Part shown: positions 34,245 to 42,089 of the stretch, in pieces
Position numbering within the stretch: the first letter of the stretch is position 1
Layout of the letters: each line of letters begins with the position of its first letter
Source: Alphaproteobacteria bacterium
Lineage (GTDB): Bacteria; Pseudomonadota; Alphaproteobacteria; Reyranellales; Reyranellaceae
NCBI GenBank assembly: GCA_019635875.1
Contig: JAHBYP010000011.1
Coordinates: 1 to 64,000, forward strand
Reading direction: 5' to 3'
DNA length: 64,000 bases
Notes under the pieces: generated by a model
Database searches by the model: none
What the model saw: only the letters and a program-made list of their open reading frames with translations
What the model was told of the DNA's origin: nothing
Position numbers and translations under genes: made by a program

Positions 34245-34757
34245 ATGACGCGCAACGTTCAATTCCGCCTGCTGACGCCGGCCGACGCGCGGCTGTACCA
34301 GGACATCCGCCTGGAAGCGCTGCAGGCCGCGCCCGAAGCCTTCGGCAGCACCTACGAGCTGGAGCGGACCTACACGGAAGAACAGTTCGCCGATCTGCTG
34401 AGCCGGTCGGATGTGTTCGGCGCCTTCCGCGGCTCCGACCTGCTGGGCATGGCGGGCTACCGCACGCAGGCCGGCCCCAAGCGCGAGCACAAGGGATTCC
34501 TGTGGGGCATGTACGTGCGGGATGCCGCGCGCCGCACGGGCGTCAGCAAGCGACTGGTCGAGGCGGTGCTCGGCCACGCCCGTGGCCGCGTCGAGCTGGT
34601 GCAGCTGAGCGTCGTCAGCGACAACGAGACGGCCCAGCGCCTCTATCGCTCCTGCGGCTTCGTCGTCTACGGCCATGAGGTCCATGCGCTGAAATTCAAC
34701 GGCCGCTACTACGACGAGAAGCTGATGGCCGTGGCGCTGGAGCGGCCCGCGAATTAG
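34245..34757 (+). CDS. GNAT family N-acetyltransferase
   Basis: The protein has 170 residues. The core is FLWGMYVRDAARRTGVSKRLVEAVLGHA, a slightly divergent motif A for acetyl-CoA binding, followed by VQLSVVSDNETAQRLYRSCGFVVYGHE, the common GNAT end. It acetylates an amine of unknown identity. The ATG at 34245 has GAAGG 4-5 bases upstream. It is followed 15 bases later by the dioxygenase gene on the same strand. Confidence 0.88.
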   Translation: MTRNVQFRLLTPADARLYQDIRLEALQAAPEAFGSTYELERTYTEEQFADLLSRSDVFGAFRGSDLLGMAGYRTQAGPKREHKGFLWGMYVRDAARRTGVSKRLVEAVLGHARGRVELVQLSVVSDNETAQRLYRSCGFVVYGHEVHALKFNGRYYDEKLMAVALERPAN

Positions 34758-34772
34758 GGGCAGGATGCCGCC

Positions 34773-35798
34773 ATGAGCAGCTTTTTCACCCTCGAGACTC
34801 CCCTGCCCGGCGCCCGGTTCGGCGGCCTTGCGCGCACCACGGGCGATGCCCCTGCCATCGTGCAGGCGGCCGAGGCCGAGCCGGCCGCCCTGCCCCGCGC
34901 GCTCAGCGAAAGCGGCGGCGTGCTGCTGCTGAAGGGGCTGCACGGCATCGCGCAGGATCCGGCGCTACTGGTGCGGCTCAGCCGGCTGTTCGGGCCGGAG
35001 GTCGAGGATTATCGCCGCACGCTGACGCCGCGCCACCAGGTGCACGCCGACGTGCCGGAGATCTTCATCGTCTCCAACGTGGCCCCGGTCAGCCGCATGC
35101 CGCCCAAGCGGCCCGAGCCGCCGCTGACCGCCGATGGCAAGCTGCCGGTGCAGTACCCGCAGCGCAAGGGCTGGCACACCGACCAGAGCTATCGCCGCCC
35201 GCCGCCCGACATCTCGCTGTTCTTCGCCGTGACGCCGGTGAGCCGCGACCAGGGCCAGACCATCTTCGCCAACGGCACCTTGGCCTACGCGGCGCTGTCG
35301 CCCGAGATGAAGCGCAAGGTCGGCCAGCTCGAGGGCCTGCACGCGCAACCCGGCTCGGGCCGCTCGCGCGACGCGGCGCTGGCGGGCACGGCGCCGCGCG
35401 CCTTCGCCGCCCACGAGCGCTCGCAGCGCCAGCCTGTCGTGCGCATCCATCCCGTCACCGGCAAGCCCGCGCTCTATCTCTGCGAGTCCGGCCAGATGGA
35501 CTGGATCGAGGGCCCGTTCGTGGGCATGCAGCCCGGCCCGCATGGCGACGGCGCCGCCCTGCTCGACGCGCTGATGGCGCACTACACGCGGCCGGACTTC
35601 ATCTATGTGCACGAATGGGACCAGGGCGACCTGATCGTCTGGGACAATCGCTGCCTGGTGCACGCTGCGACCTGGTTCGACGCCGAGACGCAGAACCGCG
35701 TGATGTGGCGCACGACGGTGCACGGCAATCCCGGCGCGCTCTACGCCGGCGAGAAGAAGAGCTGGATCCCCGAGCTGGCCGACGCCAGCACGGAATAG
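34773..35798 (+). CDS. TauD/TfdA family 2-oxoglutarate-dependent dioxygenase
   Basis: The protein has 341 residues. The iron ligands are His135 and Asp137 in GWHTDQSY and His297 in RCLVHAATWFD, with the 2-oxoglutarate arginine expected in MWRTTVHG. Such enzymes oxidise taurine, alkylsulfates, aryloxyacetates or similar compounds; the substrate is unassigned. It lies directly after the acetyltransferase gene and is followed by a family A palindrome. Confidence 0.9.
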   Translation: MSSFFTLETPLPGARFGGLARTTGDAPAIVQAAEAEPAALPRALSESGGVLLLKGLHGIAQDPALLVRLSRLFGPEVEDYRRTLTPRHQVHADVPEIFIVSNVAPVSRMPPKRPEPPLTADGKLPVQYPQRKGWHTDQSYRRPPPDISLFFAVTPVSRDQGQTIFANGTLAYAALSPEMKRKVGQLEGLHAQPGSGRSRDAALAGTAPRAFAAHERSQRQPVVRIHPVTGKPALYLCESGQMDWIEGPFVGMQPGPHGDGAALLDALMAHYTRPDFIYVHEWDQGDLIVWDNRCLVHAATWFDAETQNRVMWRTTVHGNPGALYAGEKKSWIPELADASTE

Positions 35799-35804
35799 CT
35801 CGAT

Positions 35805-35872
35805 CTGTCATCCCGAGCGCAGCGAGGGATCACGACATCACCCTGGATCCCTCGCTGCGCTCGGGATGACAG
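35805..35872. repeat. Dispersed palindrome, family A, copy 3
   Basis: CTGTCATCCCGAGCGCAGCG-AGGGATC and its exact reverse complement (27-base arms) flank a 14-base centre. It could fold into a strong terminator-like hairpin. Confidence 0.88.
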
Positions 35873-35890
35873 GCTGGGAGGAAACGCCCC

Positions 35891-36931
35891 ATGAAGCTCG
35901 GCCTGTCGATCGGCTACTCCGGCGCCCATCTCGACATCCCCGTCAAGCTGGTGCAGCGCGCCGAGGAGCTCGGCTACGACTCGGTGTGGACCGCCGAGGC
36001 CTACGGCTCCGATGCGGTGACGCCGCTCGCCTACCTCGCGGGCTTCACGAAGAAGATCAAGCTCGGCACCGGCATCATGCAGCTCGCCGCGCGCACGCCG
36101 GCCAATGCCGCGATGTGCGCCGCCACCGTCGATGCCATGGCCGGCGGCGGACGCTTCATCGCCGGGCTGGGCGTGTCGGGGCCGCAGATCGTCGAGGGCT
36201 GGTACGGCCGCCCGTGGGGCAAGCCGTACTACCAGCTCAAGGACTACGTCGCGATCATGCGCAAGATCTTCCGCCGCGAGGGGCCGGTGAGCCATGACGG
36301 GCGCGAGTATCCCCTGCCCTACAGGGGCGAAGGCGCGATGGGCATCGGCAAGCCGCTGAAGTCGATCCTGCACATGAACCCCGACATCCCGATCTATCTC
36401 GCCACCGTCAATGAGGCGACGGTGAAACTCACCGGCGAGATCGCCGATGGCTGGCTGCCCACCGGCCTCGTGCCCGGCTTCCTCAAGGACTACCAGCCCT
36501 GGCTCGAGGAAGGCTTCCGCCGCGCCGGCAACGGCAAGAGCATGAAGGATTTCGTGATCCAGACCTCGGTGCATGTGCAGGTCCAGGACGACGTGAAAGC
36601 GGCGCTGCAGAAGCTCAAGCCCGAGGTCGCGCTCTATGTCGGCGGCATGGGCCACCGCGACAAGAACTTCCACAACGACCTGATGGTGCGCAACGGCTTC
36701 GGCGACGCCGCCCGGCGCATCCAGGAACTCTACCTCGCCGGCCACAAGGACGAGGCGACGGCGGCGGTGCCCGACGAGTGGGTCGACGCCAAGTCGCTGG
36801 TCGGCCCGGCCGCGCGCATCAAGGAGCGCTATCGACGCTGGCAGGATTGCGGGCTCGACACGCTCAGTGTCCGCTCGCGCCAGCCCGAGGCGATCGAGGT
36901 CATGGCGCAGGCGGCGCGCCTCAACGCGTAA
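35891..36931 (+). CDS. LLM class oxidoreductase, probably F420-dependent
   Basis: The protein has 346 residues. It starts MKLGLSIGYSGAHLDIPVKLVQRAEELGYDSVWTAEAYGSDAVTPL, and has IKLGTGIMQLAARTPANAAMCAATVDAMAGGGRFIAGLGVSGPQIVEGWYG. It then has IPIYLATVNEATVKLTGEIADGWLPTGL. This is a well-known F420-type luciferase-like subfamily common in mycobacteria. GGGAGG stands 7 bases before the ATG. The last 11 bases overlap the convergent chrA gene. Confidence 0.88.
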   Translation: MKLGLSIGYSGAHLDIPVKLVQRAEELGYDSVWTAEAYGSDAVTPLAYLAGFTKKIKLGTGIMQLAARTPANAAMCAATVDAMAGGGRFIAGLGVSGPQIVEGWYGRPWGKPYYQLKDYVAIMRKIFRREGPVSHDGREYPLPYRGEGAMGIGKPLKSILHMNPDIPIYLATVNEATVKLTGEIADGWLPTGLVPGFLKDYQPWLEEGFRRAGNGKSMKDFVIQTSVHVQVQDDVKAALQKLKPEVALYVGGMGHRDKNFHNDLMVRNGFGDAARRIQELYLAGHKDEATAAVPDEWVDAKSLVGPAARIKERYRRWQDCGLDTLSVRSRQPEAIEVMAQAARLNA

Positions 36932-38150
36932 TGTTCAGCAGCACGCCGCCCGCCGCGGCGACGAGTACGACGACCCACGGTGGCGCCTTCCACGCCATCA
37001 GCAGGACGAAGCACGTCAGCGCCAGCACGAAGGCGTGCGGGCCCTTGATCGCGCTGACGAAGACCGGATCGTAGAGCGCCGAGCCGAGGATGCCGACCAC
37101 GGCGGCATTGGCGCCGCGCATCAGGGCCTGGGCAGCGGGCCGGGCGCGGAAGTCGTCCCAGAACGGGATCGCGCCCAGCAGCAGCAGCAGGCCGGGAAGA
37201 AACACCGCGACGAGCGCGATGGCCGCGCCGGCGACGCCGTTGGGCTGCGGGCCGAGCACCGTGCCGAGGTAGGCGGCGAAGGTGAACAGCGGACCGGGCA
37301 CCGCCTGCGCAGCACCGTATCCGGCCAGGAACTGAGCCTGGCTCACCCAGCCGGTCCGCACGACCTCCGACTCGAGCAGCGGCAGCACGACATGGCCGCC
37401 GCCGAACACCAGCGCGCCGGCGCGATAGAAGGCGTCGAACACCGCGAGGCCCTGCGACGGTGCGACGGCCAGCGCCAGCGGCAGGCCCACGAGCAGCATC
37501 GCGAACAGCGCCAGGCAGATCGCGCCGACCGTGCGCGATACCGGAAAGCGGATGTGATCCGTGACCGGCGCGCCCGGCGTGCGGCACAGCGCGAGACCGG
37601 CAAGGCCGCCCACCACGATGGCGGCGATCTGGCCCCAGGCGCCGGCGAGGAGCACGACGATCAGCACCGCACCCAGCGCAATGCTGGCCCGCTCGCGGTC
37701 CGGGCAAAGCGATCTCGCCATGCCCCAGACGGCCTGCGCGACGATGGCCACCGCGACGATCTTGAGGCCGTCGATGACGCCCTCGCCGATCGGCCCGCCC
37801 ATCGCCGCCGCGCCATAGGCGAAGGCGACGAGCGCGATGGCCGACGGCAAGGTGAACGCCGCCCAGGCGAACAGCGCGCCGAGCGGACCGCCACGCAGCA
37901 GGCCGAGCGCGAAGCCGACCTGGCTCGATGCCGGCCCGGGCAGGAACTGGCACAGCGCGACAAGATCGGCGTAGCCCTTCTCGTCGATCCAGCGCCGGCG
38001 CAGCACCAGCTCGTCGCGGAAATAGCCGAGATGCGCGATGGGCCCACCGAACGAGGTGACGCCGAGCTTGAGGAAGGCGCGCAGCACCTCGCCCGGCGCG
38101 ACGATCCTGCTTGCGGCATCATCCGCCGCCGGTCGGGACTCCGCCGTCAT
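36921..38150 (-). CDS. chrA: Chromate transporter ChrA
   Basis: The protein has 409 residues and two homologous halves, the long-chain ChrA layout. The first half has FLKLGVTSFGGPIAHLGYFRDELV...LCQFLPGPASSQVGFALGLLRGGPLGALFAW. The second has FYRAGALVFGGGHVVLPLLESEVVRTGWVSQAQFLAGYGAAQAVPGPLFTFAAYLG. It exports chromate across the inner membrane; some relatives move other oxyanions. Its start overlaps the stop of the padR gene (ATGA), so the pair is one operon under PadR control. Confidence 0.94.
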   Translation of the reverse strand: MTAESRPAADDAASRIVAPGEVLRAFLKLGVTSFGGPIAHLGYFRDELVLRRRWIDEKGYADLVALCQFLPGPASSQVGFALGLLRGGPLGALFAWAAFTLPSAIALVAFAYGAAAMGGPIGEGVIDGLKIVAVAIVAQAVWGMARSLCPDRERASIALGAVLIVVLLAGAWGQIAAIVVGGLAGLALCRTPGAPVTDHIRFPVSRTVGAICLALFAMLLVGLPLALAVAPSQGLAVFDAFYRAGALVFGGGHVVLPLLESEVVRTGWVSQAQFLAGYGAAQAVPGPLFTFAAYLGTVLGPQPNGVAGAAIALVAVFLPGLLLLLGAIPFWDDFRARPAAQALMRGANAAVVGILGSALYDPVFVSAIKGPHAFVLALTCFVLLMAWKAPPWVVVLVAAAGGVLLNITR

Positions 38151-38464
38151 TTCATCGCCTCCCCGCGGAACTCCGCGATCTGCTTCTTGGCCACCCGCAG
38201 GCCGGCGCGGCCCTTGGCCGTGATGCGGTAAAGGCGGCGGACCGCGCGGCCGTCACGTTGCGCGCGCGAAAGCAGGTAGCCATCGCGCTCCATCTTGTGC
38301 AGCATCGGGTAGAGCGTGCCGGGCGACAGCCGGTAGCCGTGATGCGCCAGCTCGTCGATCATCCACTGGCCGTAGATCTCGTGCTCGGCCGCGTGATGCA
38401 GCACGTGCAGCCGCACCAGCCCGCAGAGCAGGTCGTGATGTTCGAGCGGTCGGCTTCTCGGCAC
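38147..38464 (-). CDS. PadR-family transcriptional regulator
   Basis: The protein has 105 residues and a winged-helix domain: LLCGLVRLHVLHHAAEHEIYGQWMIDELAHHGYRLSPGTLYPMLHKMERDGYLLS, followed by RRLYRITAKGRAGL. A GTG at 38464 was chosen because it gives the normal PadR length; a longer in-frame reading runs through the operator and gives an untypical Arg-rich extension. A perfect palindrome 10 bases upstream is a likely autoregulatory operator. It is translationally coupled to chrA, so it probably represses or senses for chromate efflux. Confidence 0.87.
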   Translation of the reverse strand: MPRSRPLEHHDLLCGLVRLHVLHHAAEHEIYGQWMIDELAHHGYRLSPGTLYPMLHKMERDGYLLSRAQRDGRAVRRLYRITAKGRAGLRVAKKQIAEFRGEAMK

Positions 38465-38474
38465 TATCGAACTC

Positions 38475-38495
38475 CGATATCGATCCTCGATATCG
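38475..38495. promoter_or_regulatory. Palindromic PadR operator
   Basis: CGATATCGA-TCC-TCGATATCG has perfect 9-base arms with a 3-base centre, 10 bases upstream of the padR GTG. ATATCGA...TCGATAT is typical of PadR binding sites. Confidence 0.8.
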
Positions 38496-38595
38496 CCGAT
38501 TTCCGTGCGCGTTTCAATCCGGTGCCGCGGCCGCGCGCCCGGGGTTGCGCGGGCGTGGCCGAACTCGTTAGCCTGCGCGCCCCGGAGAGAAGACG

Positions 38596-39051
38596 ATGGC
38601 CGACGCACGATCGACACCGAAGAAGAAGTCCCAGAGGCGCGCCGCCGCGAAGCCCAGGCTGCTCGCGGGCGACAATCCGCAGATCGCCAAGGGCGACGGC
38701 GATGCGCCGGTGCAGGCCTATATCAGGGCCATCCCCGGCTGGAAGCAGGACCTCGCGCACCGGCTCGACTCCATCATCACCCGCACGCTGCCCGGCGTGC
38801 GCAAGGCGGTGAAGTGGAACTCGCCGTTCTACGGCGTCGAGGGCAAGGGCTGGTTCCTCAGCTTTCACTGCTTCACGAAGTACATCAAGGTCGGCTTCTT
38901 CAAGGGCGCGGAGCTCAAGCCCCTGCCGCCCGGCGAGTCCAGGCAGAAAGAAGTGCGCTATCTCGACATTCGCGAGAGCGACACGCTCGACGAAGCGCAG
39001 TTCGCGGCCTGGGTGAAGCAGGCCAGCAGGATCCCCGGCTGGATGGCGTAG
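38596..39051 (+). CDS. DUF1801 domain protein
   Basis: The protein has 151 residues. A Lys/Arg-rich start is followed by the DUF1801 core: VQAYIRAIPGWKQDLAHRLDSIITRTLPGVRKAVKWNSPFYGVEGKGWFLSFHCFTKYIKVGFFKGAELKPLPPG, and RYLDIRESDTLDEAQFAAWVKQA. These small alpha/beta proteins have no settled function. It is the first gene of a tight four-gene run with AraC, VOC and a second DUF1801 protein. A GGAGAG site precedes the ATG. Confidence 0.87.
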   Translation: MADARSTPKKKSQRRAAAKPRLLAGDNPQIAKGDGDAPVQAYIRAIPGWKQDLAHRLDSIITRTLPGVRKAVKWNSPFYGVEGKGWFLSFHCFTKYIKVGFFKGAELKPLPPGESRQKEVRYLDIRESDTLDEAQFAAWVKQASRIPGWMA

Positions 39052-39057
39052 CGCCAG

Positions 39058-39534
39058 GTGGGCCAGGATCCTCGATTGCTGCGCCGCCTGCTGCGCGCCA
39101 GGGACCGGATGGACGCGGCCTCGCACGAGGCGTGGCCGATCCCGCGGCTGGCGAGCGTGAGCGGTGTGTCGCAGGCGCATTTCGCGCGCTCGTTCCGCGG
39201 CGCCTTCGGCGTGCCGCCGCACCGTTACCTGCTGACGCGCCGCATCGAGCGGGCCAGAGCGCTGCTGCGCGACACCGGTCTGTCCATCACCGAGATCGCG
39301 TTCCAGACCGGCTGGACGAGCCTGGGCACCTTCGGTCGCGTCTTCCGCGACATCACCGGCGAGAGCCCGGGCGCGTTGCGGGCACGCGAGAAGGCCGCGC
39401 CGCACGATCTGTCGTGCGTGCCGGGCTGCTTCCTCAGCGCCGCCCATCGGCCCGACCTCACAACAGCAGTTTCGGAGAAGCGACGGCACCCGACAGGCGC
39501 TATGTCCGTTTCAGGCGAAACGGAGGTCCCATGA
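39058..39534 (+). CDS. AraC-family transcriptional regulator, DNA-binding domain only
   Basis: The protein has 158 residues. Both helix-turn-helix units are seen: IPRLASVSGVSQAHFARSFRGAFGVPPHRYLLTRRIERARALL and LSITEIAFQTGWTSLGTFGRVFRDITGESPGALR. There is no sensing domain, and a C-terminal tail of about 40 residues is unassigned. It starts with GTG 6 bases after the DUF1801 stop and overlaps the VOC gene by ATGA. This regulator-VOC pairing is common and suggests control of its own operon. Confidence 0.87.
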   Translation: MGQDPRLLRRLLRARDRMDAASHEAWPIPRLASVSGVSQAHFARSFRGAFGVPPHRYLLTRRIERARALLRDTGLSITEIAFQTGWTSLGTFGRVFRDITGESPGALRAREKAAPHDLSCVPGCFLSAAHRPDLTTAVSEKRRHPTGAMSVSGETEVP

Positions 39535-39941
39535 GCCAGGGCATCAGCGTGGTCGGTCTTTACGTGCGCGACCAGGACGAAGCGCTTCAGTTCTATATCG
39601 AGAAGCTCGGATGGCGCGTCCATACCGATGCACGCAACGGCGACTATCGCTGGCTGACGGTGCAGCACCCCGAGCAGCCCTCCTTCCAGCTCGGCCTGTT
39701 CAGGCCACAGGCGCCGATTCTCGACGCGGCCACCGTGCAGAGCCTGAACGAGATCGTCGCCAAGGGCGCCATGCCGCCGCTGGTGATGGTCGTCGACGAC
39801 TGCCGCGCCGCGTTCAGGCAGCTGCAGGCGCGCGGCGTGGAATTCACCCAGGAGCCCACGGAGCGATACGGCTCGGTGGACGCCAACTTCCGCGACCCCT
39901 CGGGCAATGGCTGGAAGATGATCGAGGCGCGGCGAGCATGA
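39531..39941 (+). CDS. VOC/glyoxalase family protein
   Basis: The protein has 136 residues in one vicinal-oxygen-chelate domain: VVGLYVRDQDEALQFYIEKLGWRVHTD, PPLVMVVDDCRAAFRQLQARGVEFTQEPTERYGSVDANFRDPSGNGWKMIEA. It may be a lyase, dioxygenase or resistance protein; the metal ligands are not clear enough to decide. It overlaps both neighbours by 4 bases, so it is fully within the operon. Confidence 0.88.
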   Translation: MSQGISVVGLYVRDQDEALQFYIEKLGWRVHTDARNGDYRWLTVQHPEQPSFQLGLFRPQAPILDAATVQSLNEIVAKGAMPPLVMVVDDCRAAFRQLQARGVEFTQEPTERYGSVDANFRDPSGNGWKMIEARRA

Positions 39942-40318
39942 CCGAGGGCTCTGCCTCGAAGCTGATCGACGCGCGCATCAGGGAGCTGGGCGACTGGCGC
40001 GGCGAGACACTCGCGAAGGTGCGCGCGCTGGTCAGCCAGGCCGCCCCCGAGGTGGTCGAGGAATGGAAGTGGCGCGGCGTGCCGGTGTGGTCGCATGCCG
40101 GCATCATCTGCACCGGCGAGACCTACAAGGCCGCGGTCAAGCTGACCTTCGCCAAGGGCGCATCGCTGCCGGACCCTGCGGGTCTTTTCAATTCGAGCCT
40201 CGAGGGGAACGTCAGGCGCGCCATCGACATCCGCGAGGGCGACAGGATCGACGAGAAGGCGCTGAAGGCGCTGATCCGCGCCGCCGTGGCGCTGAACACG
40301 GCACGCAGGAAGAAGTAG
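39938..40318 (+). CDS. DUF1801 domain protein, second copy type
   Basis: The protein has 126 residues: LIDARIRELGDWRGETLAKVRALVSQAAPEVVEEWKWRGVPVWSHAGIICTGETYKAAVKLTFAKGASLPDP, ending NVRRAIDIREGDRIDEKALKALIRAAVALNTARRKK. It is distinct from the first DUF1801 gene of this operon. A decayed copy of its 3' end lies at 41219-41311. Confidence 0.87.
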   Translation: MTEGSASKLIDARIRELGDWRGETLAKVRALVSQAAPEVVEEWKWRGVPVWSHAGIICTGETYKAAVKLTFAKGASLPDPAGLFNSSLEGNVRRAIDIREGDRIDEKALKALIRAAVALNTARRKK

Positions 40319-40373
40319 CCCGGGCCGCCGCGACGGACTTTACATGGCAGCCAAAAAGTGATTAGATGCTCAT

Positions 40374-40673
40374 ATGCCGATGCCAGCCGCTCGTGTCACT
40401 GATCTGCATGCCTGCGCCTTGACCCTGGGCATTCCGGCAGGACCGATCTTGCCGCCATGCGCGGTCACCGTCCTGACCTGCAGCCTGCCCCAGGCTCGAG
40501 CCTTCATGGATCAGGTCGCCTGTGTGGCAGGGCCGATCCCGATCGTCCTCGGCTCGCCGACGGTCCTCGTGAACAACATGCCGGCCGTGCGCATCGTCAT
40601 GAATGCGACGGGCTGCGGCGGTGTTGTCATGGCACCTGGCGCCTTGACACCGCCTGTTCTCATCGGCCCCTGA
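40374..40673 (+). CDS. PAAR-like domain protein
   Basis: The protein has 99 residues and consists of a single PAAR-like domain: MPAARVTDLHAC, GPILPPCAVTVL, ACVAGPIPIVLGSPTVLVNNMPAVRI and a terminal GGVVMAPGALTPPVLIGP. PAAR proteins cap the spike of type VI secretion systems and similar contractile devices, and often recruit effectors. No vgrG, hcp or sheath gene is near. Two start codons are possible (40374 and 40380). It lies 6 kb from the toxin-like module 2, and a delivery link is inference only. Confidence 0.8.
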   Translation: MPMPAARVTDLHACALTLGIPAGPILPPCAVTVLTCSLPQARAFMDQVACVAGPIPIVLGSPTVLVNNMPAVRIVMNATGCGGVVMAPGALTPPVLIGP

Positions 40674-40763
40674 AAGAACCGCAGGTCAGGCCGGAACATC
40701 CGGAAACGCGCATGGGCGACGAGCCCAGGTTCGCTTCGATGGGCGGCTCGAGGATAATGAGTC

Positions 40764-41162
40764 ATGAGCACGCTGCAGACCCTGACCATCGATCAGCCGA
40801 TCAAGGCCTCGCCCGCGCAGGTGTGGGAGCGCATCTCGACGCCCGAGGGCATTGAGAGCTGGTGGGTGCCGGGCGACATCGCGCCGGTCGTCGACCACCA
40901 CTTCACCCTCGACATGGGCCCGTCGGGCCAGCAGCAATGCCGCGTGATCGAGGTCGTGACCGAGCGCAAGCTGGCTCACACCTTCGGCGACTGGGAGCTG
41001 CACTGGAGGATCGCGGCCGTACAAGGTGGCTCCCTGCTGCGCCTCGAGCATCACGGCTTCGACCTCGACAACCCGCAACACAAGTTCGGCTTCGAGAACA
41101 TGGGCGACGGCTGGCGCCTGGTGATCCTGCCGAAACTGGCGCGAGTGCTGGAGGCCCCGTAA
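40764..41162 (+). CDS. SRPBCC (AHSA1-like) domain protein
   Basis: The protein has 132 residues: LTIDQPIKASPAQVWERISTPEGIESWWVPGDIAPVVDHHFTLDMG, KLAHTFGDWELHWRI and RLEHHGFDLDNPQHKFGFENMGDGW. This is the hydrophobic-pocket fold of the START/AHSA1 superfamily. It is closely related to the frameshifted gene at 41677, so the two are tandem duplicates. GAGG lies 9-10 bases before the ATG. The ligand is unknown. Confidence 0.87.
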   Translation: MSTLQTLTIDQPIKASPAQVWERISTPEGIESWWVPGDIAPVVDHHFTLDMGPSGQQQCRVIEVVTERKLAHTFGDWELHWRIAAVQGGSLLRLEHHGFDLDNPQHKFGFENMGDGWRLVILPKLARVLEAP

Positions 41163-41188
41163 GCTCCCGACCTCATCCCCACGCACCT

Positions 41189-41213
41189 GTCGTCCCGAGT
41201 GCGGCGAGGGATC
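41189..41213 (+). repeat. Family A palindrome, half copy
   Basis: GTCGTCCCGAGTGCGGCG-AGGGATC matches one arm of family A. No complementary arm follows; the sequence runs into a gene relic. Confidence 0.7.
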
Positions 41214-41218
41214 GAGGC

Positions 41219-41311
41219 CGACGCACCATCGACATCCGCGAAGTCGAGGCGACCGACGAGAAGGCGCTCATCCGCATCGACGCGGAGCTGAACGCATCGA
41301 AGAAGTGCTGA
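41219..41311 (+). pseudogene. Relic of a DUF1801 gene 3' end
   Basis: The frame reads RRTIDIREVEATDEKALIRI...AELNASKKC and stops. It corresponds to the end of the DUF1801 gene at 39938 (RRAIDIREGDRIDEKALKALIR...ALNTARRKK). The rest of the gene is gone, and the relic abuts the half palindrome. Confidence 0.65.
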
Positions 41312-41331
41312 TCCGAATTTGTCGGGGATTG

Positions 41332-41359
41332 TTGACATGTCGGCACTTCCCGACATAAT
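41332..41359 (+). promoter_or_regulatory. Promoter with embedded operator for the ArsR gene
   Basis: TTGACA (41332-41337) and CATAAT (41354-41359) are 16 bases apart. Between and partly over them lies the inverted repeat TGTCGG (41338-41343) / CCGACA (41350-41355). The expected transcription start is at about 41366, which is the ATG itself, so the transcript is likely leaderless. Repressor binding here would block RNA polymerase. Confidence 0.72.
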
Positions 41360-41365
41360 CCGGAC

Positions 41366-41680
41366 ATGCCGACCGAGCTCGTCTTTTCAGCCCTCGCGCA
41401 TCCCGTCCGCCGGCAGGTGATCGCTCTCCTGCTCGACCGCGCGCGCACCGCCGGTGCGATTGCGGAGGAGTTCGAGATCAGCCGCTCGGCGGTGTCCGAG
41501 CATATCGGCATCCTGCGCAACGCCGACCTGGTGCGCGAGAAGAAGGTCGGCCGCGAGCGCATCTACGCGCTCAATGCCAAGCCGCTCATCGAGCTGCGCG
41601 ACTGGCTCAAGCCCTACGAGACCTACTGGAAGAGCCGCCTCGCCCGCCTGGCGCGTCAGCTCGAGGATGAAGAGCGATGA
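41366..41680 (+). CDS. ArsR-family transcriptional regulator
   Basis: The protein has 104 residues and a winged helix: VFSALAHPVRRQVIALLLDRARTAGAIAEEFEISRSAVSEHIGILRNADLVREKKVGRERIYALN, then ELRDWLKPYETYWKSRL. No metal-binding cysteines are present. The combination of this ArsR type with a downstream SRPBCC protein is common. It overlaps the (frameshifted) SRPBCC gene by ATGA and probably represses its own promoter. Confidence 0.9.
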   Translation: MPTELVFSALAHPVRRQVIALLLDRARTAGAIAEEFEISRSAVSEHIGILRNADLVREKKVGRERIYALNAKPLIELRDWLKPYETYWKSRLARLARQLEDEER

Positions 41681-42076
41681 GTACCTTGCGGACATTGACC
41701 ATCGACCAACCGATCAAAGCTTCGCCGGCGCGTGTGGCAGCGCATCTCGACACCCGACGGCATCGCTAAGTGGTGGGCAGCCGGCAACATCGCGCCGGTG
41801 CTCGGCCATGCCTTCACCATGGACATGGGCAAGTGGGGCCAGCAGCCCTGCCGCGTGATCGAGGTCGTGCCCGAGCGCAAGCTCGCCTACACCTTCGCCG
41901 ACTGGGAGCTGCACTGGACGATCACGCCCACCGCGGATGGCTGCATGCTGCGCCTGGAGCATCGCGGCTTCGACCTCGACAACCCGCAACACCGCTTCGC
42001 CTTCGACAACATGGGCACGGGCTGGCGCTCGCGCGTCCTGCCTCGCCTGGCGGAAGGGCTACTGGAAGCGGCGTAA
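41677..42076 (+). pseudogene. SRPBCC (AHSA1-like) gene with a frameshift
   Basis: From the ATG at 41677 the frame reads STLRTLTIDQPIKASPAR and then fails. Reading resumes from about 41732 in another frame as WQRISTPDGIAKWWAAGNIAPVLGHAFTMDMG to a normal end. Compared with the intact copy at 40764, two bases are missing near 41728-41732 (GCGCAGGTGTGG there, GCGCGTGTGG here). The rest is well conserved, so the lesion is recent, or a base-calling error. A GTG at 41732 could restart translation but would lack the first strand. Confidence 0.75.
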
Positions 42077-42089
42077 GGACTCTTGTCTC

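Noticed and set aside
40862..41311. Intact 149-residue protein ending in the DUF1801-like segment
   Set aside because: The first part is out of frame with the SRPBCC gene and has shadow composition; only the last 30 codons are homologous to a real protein.
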